From contig CAKUKP010000063.1 of NCBI GenBank assembly GCA_934663625.1, forward strand, positions 1-18,748: 18,748 bases of DNA, in the 5' to 3' direction. Under the pieces are notes generated by a model. The model was not told where the DNA came from. It ran no database searches and saw nothing but the letters and a program-made list of their open reading frames with translations. Below are positions 13,873-18,748 of this stretch, piece after piece; position 1 is the stretch's first letter; each line of letters opens with the position of its first letter. The stretch is from an uncultured Clostridia bacterium (GTDB lineage Bacteria > Bacillota > Clostridia > Christensenellales > Aristaeellaceae). The position numbers and the translations under genes are program-made.

Positions 13873-15462
13873 ATGAGCTATCAGGCATTGTATCGCGCAT
13901 GGCGGCCGGATACATTTTCCGAAATCGTGGGGCAGGATGCAATCGTGCGCACGCTGCGCAGGCAGGTAGAAAGCGGACGCATCGCCCACGCCTATCTTTT
14001 CTGCGGCACGCGCGGCACGGGCAAAACCACGGCGGCGAAGGTGCTTTCCCGCGCGATCAACTGCCTGCACCCGAAGGACGGCGATCCCTGCGGCGAATGC
14101 GAAATCTGCCGCACGCTGAAAAACGAAACCTGCATGGACGTAATGGAAATCGACGCGGCTTCGAACAACGGCGTGGATGAAATCCGCGAGCTGCGCGATA
14201 AGATCAAATATCCGCCCACGCTGACGAAATACAAGGTATACATCATCGACGAAGTACACATGCTGTCCAGCGGCGCTTTCAACGCGCTTTTAAAAACGCT
14301 GGAGGAGCCGCCGGAGCACGCGGTTTTCATTCTGGCGACCACCGAACCGCAAAAACTGCCCGCCACGATCCTCTCCCGCTGCCAGCGCTTTGATTTCAAG
14401 CGCATATCGGTCGATACGATCATCGAACGTCTGCGCACCGTGCTGCACGGCATCGGGCGCGAGGCGGACGGGGACGCGCTGAATGAAATCGCCCGCGCGG
14501 CGGAGGGCGCGATGCGCGACGCGCTATCGCTTCTGGACGTATGCCTGTCGTTCACGGACGGCGTTGTGCGGGGCGATCTGGCGCGCGATGTGCTGGGTAC
14601 GGCGGGGCGCGAATTCATGTTTGAATTCATCGATAGCATCATCGCCTACGATGCGCACGGCGCGATCGCGCACATCGATACCGCCATTCGCCGCGGCAGC
14701 GATCCGCGCGTATTCGCGCTGGACGCGGCGGCGCACCTGCGCGGCGTGCTGCTCGCGCAGATCGCGGGCGAGGATGTGCAAAATCTGCTGGAGGTTACGC
14801 AGGAGGACGCGGTACGCTTTGCCGATCAGGCGGCGCGGGCGGACCAAAATCAACTGATGCGCGCGATGGAGCTTTTCATGCGCGTGGAATCGGAAATGAA
14901 GTACGTGACCCAGCCGCGCACGCTGTTGGAATTGAACGCTGTGCGCGCGTGCCATCCGGAGCACGAGACGGACGCGGCGGATGCGGAGCGCATATCGCGC
15001 ATCGAAGCGCTGCTGAAAAACGGCGTTCCGCGTGCCGCAGCGGCTGCGCCCGCGCCGGAAGCTAAGCCCGCGCAGGCGCCCGAAGCGCGCACGGAGCCAA
15101 AAACCGCCCCGAACGTTCCCGCCGAAGCGCCGCCGCAGGCGTATCTGGACGCGGTGGAGCGAATCGGCAGGGAAAACGCGGGCGCGGGCAGAATGATGGC
15201 GAAGCTCACCTTTGCCGGATTGAAGGACGGCGTGTTGACCGCCGAATACGGAAGCCGCGAAATCATGGCATGCCGCGTATTGGAAAACGCGGAAAAGCGC
15301 GCGCTGGTGGAACGCATACTTTCGGAATGCTTCGGCGCGCCCATCCGGTTTGTCATGCGGCAGCAGGGCGCGAAATCCGCGCCGGTCAGCGCCGCAGCAA
15401 AGAATGTGATCGAACAATCCTACGATGTATTTGGGCGTGAAAACATCACGCTGACGGACTGA
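13873..15462 (+). CDS. dnaX: DNA polymerase III subunit gamma/tau
   Basis: Encodes 529 residues; the ATG is seven bases after GGAGG. It is the clamp-loader ATPase of the replisome. AAA+ features: Walker A GTRGTGKT (45-52), a zinc module with C64, C73, C76 and C79, Walker B VYIIDE (122-127), ALLKTLEEPPEHAVFILATT (138-157) with sensor 1, and the arginine-finger motif SRC (168-170). Domains II and III continue to about 365. An Ala/Pro-rich linker (about 388-421) then leads to a C-terminal domain of about 105 residues that probably contacts the polymerase. Unlike B. subtilis, dnaX is not followed by ebfC (yaaK) and recR; a RadC-like gene follows instead. Confidence 0.96.
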   Translation: MSYQALYRAWRPDTFSEIVGQDAIVRTLRRQVESGRIAHAYLFCGTRGTGKTTAAKVLSRAINCLHPKDGDPCGECEICRTLKNETCMDVMEIDAASNNGVDEIRELRDKIKYPPTLTKYKVYIIDEVHMLSSGAFNALLKTLEEPPEHAVFILATTEPQKLPATILSRCQRFDFKRISVDTIIERLRTVLHGIGREADGDALNEIARAAEGAMRDALSLLDVCLSFTDGVVRGDLARDVLGTAGREFMFEFIDSIIAYDAHGAIAHIDTAIRRGSDPRVFALDAAAHLRGVLLAQIAGEDVQNLLEVTQEDAVRFADQAARADQNQLMRAMELFMRVESEMKYVTQPRTLLELNAVRACHPEHETDAADAERISRIEALLKNGVPRAAAAAPAPEAKPAQAPEARTEPKTAPNVPAEAPPQAYLDAVERIGRENAGAGRMMAKLTFAGLKDGVLTAEYGSREIMACRVLENAEKRALVERILSECFGAPIRFVMRQQGAKSAPVSAAAKNVIEQSYDVFGRENITLTD

Positions 15463-15465
15463 TTC

Positions 15466-16350
15466 ATGCAATATCTGGAATATCAGGAATATGATCTGCA
15501 CGTGGGCCGCCGCGAACGGCTGCGATTGCGCATTCGTCTGAACGGCATCGAAACGCTGAAGGATCATGAAATCATCGAATATCTGCTGTACTACGCCGTA
15601 CCGCGCATCGATATGAACGATCAGGCGCACGCGCTGATCGATCGTTTCGGCAGCGTGGGCGGGGTTCTGCACGCCGAATTGCAGGAACTGACCGGCTGCG
15701 GCGTGAGCCGCCGCACGGCGGAATGGCTGTGCATGCTGGGCGATATCATGCGGGATGTGGACAGCATCCGTCAGGCGGACAACGTATACATTCACAATCT
15801 GTTTTCCGCGCTGATGTACGGCTGCGGCCTGTACCGCCGCGTTGCTTCGCCCAGCGCCGTGCAGCTCTGCCTGGATAAGCACGGGCGCGTAATCTATCAG
15901 CGCGAAATCGCGCCGTCCCGCGCGTGGGGCGAAGCGACGATTCTGCGCGACGCGATGAACGATATGATCTCCACGAACGCGCATTTCGCGATCATCCTGC
16001 AATTCACCGGCGCGGAGATCGCCGAACCGGAGCAATATGATTTCGACAGCGCCCAGCGCTATTCCGATGCGCTGAACGCCGCAGGCTGCCGGCTGAATGA
16101 TGTGGTGCTGATCGGCGACAGCGGCAGCGCCAGTCTGCGCCAGATGGATCGCATTCCCCAGCCGAAAAACGATCTGCGCGAAACCCGTTTTCATCAGCAT
16201 TATCTTCATGAAGCGCCCGATGCCGAGCACATCGGCGCTTCGGATTATCTGAATATGACCGACGATGAACGCGCGCAGCTGCACATGCAGCTGCACCAGC
16301 CGATGGCGGATGAACCCGCGGCAAACGGCGATACAGGAGGCGGCGCATGA
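15466..16350 (+). CDS. RadC-like protein with a degenerate JAB/JAMM domain
   Basis: Encodes 294 residues. It starts three bases after the dnaX stop (TGATTCATG) without a clear ribosome binding site, so translation is probably coupled. The N-terminus matches the RadC (UPF0758) head: GRRERLRLRIRLNGIETLKD (14-33), then EIIEYLLYYAVPRIDMN and a helix-hairpin-helix-like LTGCGVSRRTAEWL (75-88). The C-terminal JAB fold aligns through FAIILQF and NDVVLIGDSGSASLRQ. Where active JAMM proteins carry HxHPSG and a following Asp, this one has QFTGAEIAEPEQYD (179-192), so both zinc histidines are gone. A His-rich polar tail of about 60 residues follows. It is unlikely to be a metallopeptidase and may be structural or regulatory. 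The role of RadC itself is unsettled. Confidence 0.82.
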   Translation: MQYLEYQEYDLHVGRRERLRLRIRLNGIETLKDHEIIEYLLYYAVPRIDMNDQAHALIDRFGSVGGVLHAELQELTGCGVSRRTAEWLCMLGDIMRDVDSIRQADNVYIHNLFSALMYGCGLYRRVASPSAVQLCLDKHGRVIYQREIAPSRAWGEATILRDAMNDMISTNAHFAIILQFTGAEIAEPEQYDFDSAQRYSDALNAAGCRLNDVVLIGDSGSASLRQMDRIPQPKNDLRETRFHQHYLHEAPDAEHIGASDYLNMTDDERAQLHMQLHQPMADEPAANGDTGGGA

Positions 16351-17006
16351 ACGTATTTGATATCATCGGTCCGGTAATGATCGGGCCTTCCAGCAGCCAT
16401 ACGGCGGGCGCGGCGAAGATCGGCTATGTAGCGCGCAAGATTCTCGCGCAGGAGCCGGTACGCGCGAAGATCGATCTGGCGGGCAGCTTTGCGGAAACCT
16501 ATCGCGGGCACGGCACGGATCGCGCGCTGATCGCGGGCATACTGGGCATCAAGCCGGACGACGCGCGCCTGCCGCACAGCCTGGAAATCGCGGCGGAACG
16601 GCATCTGGAATACAGCTTCCGCACGGTGCGGCTGCCATCCGCGCATCCGAACACGGCGGTGGTCTGGCTTCAGGCGGCGGATAGAACGACGGTAGAAATC
16701 GAAGGCGCTTCCGTGGGCGGGGGCAATATACTGATCACGCGGCTGAACGGCATGGAGAGCGCGTTTACCGGCCAGCACAATACGCTGATCATCCCCCATC
16801 AGGATACCTACGGCGTAATCGCGGGGGTGACGCAGGCGCTGGCGGCGTTCCGCGTGAACATCGGCAATTTCAAGCTGACGCGCCCCGAAAAGGGCAATCT
16901 GGCGATCATGACCATCGAGGTGGACGGCGATATCTGCGAAGAACTGCTGATTCTGCTGCGGGCGCTGCCGAATGTGCACCACGTGGTTTATCTGCACGCC
17001 AATTAG
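16347..17006 (+). CDS. sdaAB: L-serine ammonia-lyase, iron-sulfur-dependent, subunit beta
   Basis: Encodes 219 residues. Its ATG overlaps the TGA of the RadC-like gene (ATGA) and follows AGGAGG by six bases. The opening MNVFDIIGPVMIGPSSSHTA is diagnostic of the beta subunit. GSFAETYRGHGTDRALIAGI (46-65) and EIEGASVGGGNILITRLNG (117-135) are also family stretches. A C-terminal ACT domain (about 146-219) usually provides serine-responsive regulation. With the alpha subunit just downstream it forms the oxygen-sensitive [4Fe-4S] enzyme that converts L-serine to pyruvate and ammonia, as found in anaerobic Bacillota. Confidence 0.95.
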   Translation: MNVFDIIGPVMIGPSSSHTAGAAKIGYVARKILAQEPVRAKIDLAGSFAETYRGHGTDRALIAGILGIKPDDARLPHSLEIAAERHLEYSFRTVRLPSAHPNTAVVWLQAADRTTVEIEGASVGGGNILITRLNGMESAFTGQHNTLIIPHQDTYGVIAGVTQALAAFRVNIGNFKLTRPEKGNLAIMTIEVDGDICEELLILLRALPNVHHVVYLHAN

Positions 17007-17021
17007 GAGGAAATGCGGAAT

Positions 17022-17903
17022 ATGCTGAAATATACATCGCTTGCGCAGCTGGCGGAGGAAGCGCAGTCCGCGGGCGCTTCCATTGGCGAAATCGTGCTGC
17101 GCGATCAAAGCCTTCAGATGGAACGAACGGAAGATGCGTTATTACAGGAAATGGACGCGCAGCTTTCAATCATGGAACAGGCGGCGGAAACCGGCGCCGC
17201 GCCCGATATCCGCTCCACCAGCGGGTTGACCGGCGGAAACGGCTATAAAATGAATCAATACGCGCGCACGGGCGGCGTATCCGGCACGTTCGCCACGCAG
17301 GCGATCGCCACCGCCATATCCGTGGCGGAATGCAACGCCGCGATGGGCAAAATCGTCGCCAGCCCCACGGCGGGCAGCTGCGGCATTCTGCCGGGCGCGG
17401 TGATCACCATGATGCGGCAGCGCGGCGTTTCGCGCGCGCAGGCGGTGCTCGCGCTGATGGCGGCGGGCGGCGTCGGCATGGTGATCGCGAATCAGGCCAG
17501 CATATCCGGCGCGGAGGGCGGATGCCAGGCGGAATGCGGCAGCGCGTCGGCGATGGCGGCCGCCGCGATCGTGCAAATGGCGGGCGGTTCGCCGGATATG
17601 GCGATCCACGCCGCCGCCATCGCCATCAAAAATCAGCTGGGGCTGGTATGCGATCCCGTGGCGGGGCTGGTGGAGGTGCCCTGCGTGAAGCGCAACGCGG
17701 GCGGCGTGATGAACGCCATCTGCGCAGCCGAAATGGCGCTGGCGGGCATCCAAAGCGTAATCCCGCCCGATGAAGTGATCGCCGCCATGCGCGAGGTAGG
17801 CTGCGCCCTGCCCAGTGACCTGCGCGAAACCGCCAAAGGCGGTCTCGCCGCCACCCCCACGGCGCAGGAGCTGACCCAGCGGATATTCAAGGCGGAGAGG
17901 TAG
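17022..17903 (+). CDS. sdaAA: L-serine ammonia-lyase, iron-sulfur-dependent, subunit alpha
   Basis: Encodes 293 residues from the ATG at 17022, 11 bases after AGGAGG; the in-frame ATG at 17013 is only two bases from it and would add MRN. It is the catalytic, cluster-bearing subunit. Cysteines expected to hold the [4Fe-4S] cluster or line the site lie in SPTAGSCGILPG, GGCQAECGSASAM and LVCDPVAGLVEVPCVKRNA. STSGLTGGNGYKM (about 66-77) is also typical. The beta subunit gene ends 15 bases upstream, so the two are co-expressed. A hairpin terminator follows six bases after the stop. Confidence 0.95.
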   Translation: MLKYTSLAQLAEEAQSAGASIGEIVLRDQSLQMERTEDALLQEMDAQLSIMEQAAETGAAPDIRSTSGLTGGNGYKMNQYARTGGVSGTFATQAIATAISVAECNAAMGKIVASPTAGSCGILPGAVITMMRQRGVSRAQAVLALMAAGGVGMVIANQASISGAEGGCQAECGSASAMAAAAIVQMAGGSPDMAIHAAAIAIKNQLGLVCDPVAGLVEVPCVKRNAGGVMNAICAAEMALAGIQSVIPPDEVIAAMREVGCALPSDLRETAKGGLAATPTAQELTQRIFKAER

Positions 17904-17909
17904 ACAAAA

Positions 17910-17949
17910 GGAGCCGTGAAAAAACGACGTCGCGTTATTTCACGGCTCC
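17910..17949. terminator. Bidirectional terminator after sdaAA
   Basis: A perfect 12-bp stem, GGAGCCGTGAAA (17910-17921) pairing with 17938-17949. The 16-base loop can fold further (AACG with CGTT). The minus-strand exit is TTTTGTC and the plus-strand exit CTATTTATG, so it can serve both sdaAA and the convergent thioredoxin gene. Confidence 0.8.
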
Positions 17950-17965
17950 CTATTTATGCGCTTCA

Positions 17966-18466
17966 TCACGCATATTCATTCAGCAATTCATTGATCGATT
18001 CCAGATATACGCTGGCGGAATCGGTGGCGGAGGGCACGCCGACGATCGGCTGGCCGATCATATTGCCCCAGCAATCCACGAAGAACGTGGTGGGAAAGGC
18101 GTAGGCCTGATACAGGAATCGATCGTAGATCTCCTGCGTAATCAACAGCGTTTTAAACGGTTCGCTGCCCGCCATTTCCAGCGCGGTATCCATTTCATCC
18201 AGCCCGTCATAGCAGAACGTAACCAGATTCGCGTTGGCGGGCAAATTGCGATATACGTATTCCAGTTCCGGCATTTCGGTCTGGCAGTAATCGCACCACG
18301 TCGCCCACACATACACCATGGTGACATCGTAATTGGAAAATTCGGAATCCGTCGCCAGATTGCCGAATAAATCCTGCGTGGCAAAATCGCCGAAGCAGGC
18401 CTCCGCCAGCGCGCAGGTGCAAAGCAGCGCAGCGATCAGTCCGGCGCAGACTATTTTCTTCATCAT
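17966..18466 (-). CDS. Secreted TlpA/ResA-like thioredoxin-fold protein
   Basis: Encodes 166 residues. The ATG at 18466 is 10 bases after AAAGGGG; the next codon is also ATG and could be the start. The N-terminus MMKKIVCAGLIAALLCTCAL is a signal peptide, with likely cleavage after ALA (19-21). The thioredoxin active site is C58-x-x-C61 in WATWCDYCQTEMPEL, and the cis-proline is P125 in AFPTTFF. The WATWC-x-x-C-x-x-E-x-P-E-L arrangement is typical of the AhpC/TSA-type TlpA/ResA group, which reduces or exchanges disulfides outside the membrane. No CcdA or cytochrome c maturation gene is nearby, so its electron source and target are unknown. It is a single-gene unit with its own promoter. Confidence 0.88.
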   Translation of the reverse strand: MMKKIVCAGLIAALLCTCALAEACFGDFATQDLFGNLATDSEFSNYDVTMVYVWATWCDYCQTEMPELEYVYRNLPANANLVTFCYDGLDEMDTALEMAGSEPFKTLLITQEIYDRFLYQAYAFPTTFFVDCWGNMIGQPIVGVPSATDSASVYLESINELLNEYA

Positions 18467-18554
18467 AAATCTCTATCCCCTTTGAACCGTCGAAGCGTCT
18501 TGCGTTCTGTACTTCCGCTTCGGCTTGACGCATGTCATATTTTCGTCAAAGTGC

Positions 18555-18583
18555 ATTATAGCACCGGCGCAAAGGGAATGCAA
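18555..18583 (-). promoter_or_regulatory. Promoter of the TlpA/ResA-like gene
   Basis: On the minus strand, TTGCAT (18583-18578), a 17-base spacer and a perfect TATAAT (18560-18555) preceded by TGC, an extended -10. The leader of about 80 bases contains a 7-bp inverted repeat, CGAAGCG (18491-18497) with CGCTTCG (18516-18522), whose role is unknown. Confidence 0.7.
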
Positions 18584-18634
18584 GTTATGGTTCGCGCATG
18601 AAGGTTATGTTTTGCGATCGTTCCACGCTGCAAA

Positions 18635-18748
18635 TTAATACAGATCATCCGCCGCTTCCCCGCGCTTTGCAACGACGCGGCACCTTTTATCGCAGAAGGC
18701 GATGCCGTACATCCAGATTTCCGCCACGCCGAAGCGGCGCAGCACAGC
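18635..18748 (-). CDS. C-terminal end of an unidentified protein, partial
   Basis: On the minus strand the frame is open from the window edge to a TAA at 18637-18635, giving the last 37 residues of a possible protein. It reads RRFGVAEIWMYGIAFCDKR, then a short basic stretch, and ends EAADDLY. Residue composition and G/C-ending codons resemble the neighbouring real genes, while the opposite frame is a run of Arg and Pro. I do not recognise the family. No terminator hairpin is clear after its stop. Confidence 0.4.
   Translation of the reverse strand, partial: AVLRRFGVAEIWMYGIAFCDKRCRVVAKRGEAADDLY

Noticed and set aside
14289..14295. TTTAAAA heptamer in dnaX as a programmed -1 frameshift site making a short gamma form
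   Set aside because: It is in the right codon phase, but it encodes the invariant LLKTLEEPP stretch in the middle of the ATPase domain. A shift there could not give a working gamma subunit.
14524..16296. 590-codon minus-strand open frame across dnaX and the RadC-like gene
   Set aside because: It spans two well-supported genes on the other strand, lacks a ribosome binding site and has shadow-like composition (Arg, His, Ala, Gln).
18607..18748. Plus-strand open frame reaching the window end
   Set aside because: Its product is mostly Arg, Pro and Gln and looks like a shadow; the minus-strand frame over the same bases has normal protein composition.

Overview
The window looks like a chromosomal segment of a spore-forming member of the Clostridia (Bacillota). 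The evidence is a yabP-yabQ-divIC sporulation/division cluster, strong AGGAGG-type ribosome binding sites, sigma-A promoters with TATAAT boxes, and a Bacillota-type PHP histidinol-phosphatase and two-subunit iron-sulfur serine dehydratase. Codons end mostly in G or C, and the one clearly AT-rich stretch is a regulatory region (about 700-1036). A rumen or gut Clostridia lineage such as Christensenellales would fit, but that is a guess from gene style. No rRNA, tRNA, IS element or CRISPR array is visible.

Region 1 (1-9634) is a catabolic unit. A divergent AraC-type regulator (cut by the window start) faces a six-gene plus-strand operon: UroD/MtaA-like methyltransferase-fold protein, fused two-domain sugar ABC ATPase, permease 1, secreted substrate-binding protein, permease 2, and cytoplasmic GH2 glycosidase. 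It ends in a 13-bp perfect hairpin. One ATPase, one binding protein and two different permeases recall the YtfQRT-YjfF and Lsr layouts. The likely job is uptake of a small glycoside and its hydrolysis inside the cell. The UroD-like enzyme is the unexplained member and may demethylate the substrate. The ATPase is strongly asymmetric: one composite site is intact, the other has lost its signature, P-loop lysine and catalytic glutamate.

Region 2 (9654-11681, minus strand) holds yabP-yabQ-divIC behind a good match to a sigma-E -10 box. Upstream is a D-2-hydroxyacid dehydrogenase with its own promoter and terminator. Region 3 (11805-13720) has a PHP histidinol-phosphatase gene converging on a type I asparaginase gene, with a 19-bp perfect hairpin between them.

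Region 4 (13784-17949) is a plus-strand run of dnaX, a RadC-like gene that has lost the JAMM metal site, and sdaAB-sdaAA (L-serine dehydratase beta and alpha). It shares a divergent promoter region with the asparaginase gene and ends in a hairpin. Region 5 (17966-18748, minus strand) has a secreted TlpA/ResA-like thioredoxin with its own promoter and the C-terminal end of an unidentified gene. Asparaginase, serine dehydratase and the hydroxyacid dehydrogenase together suggest amino-acid and 2-keto/hydroxy-acid catabolism, but they are not one operon.
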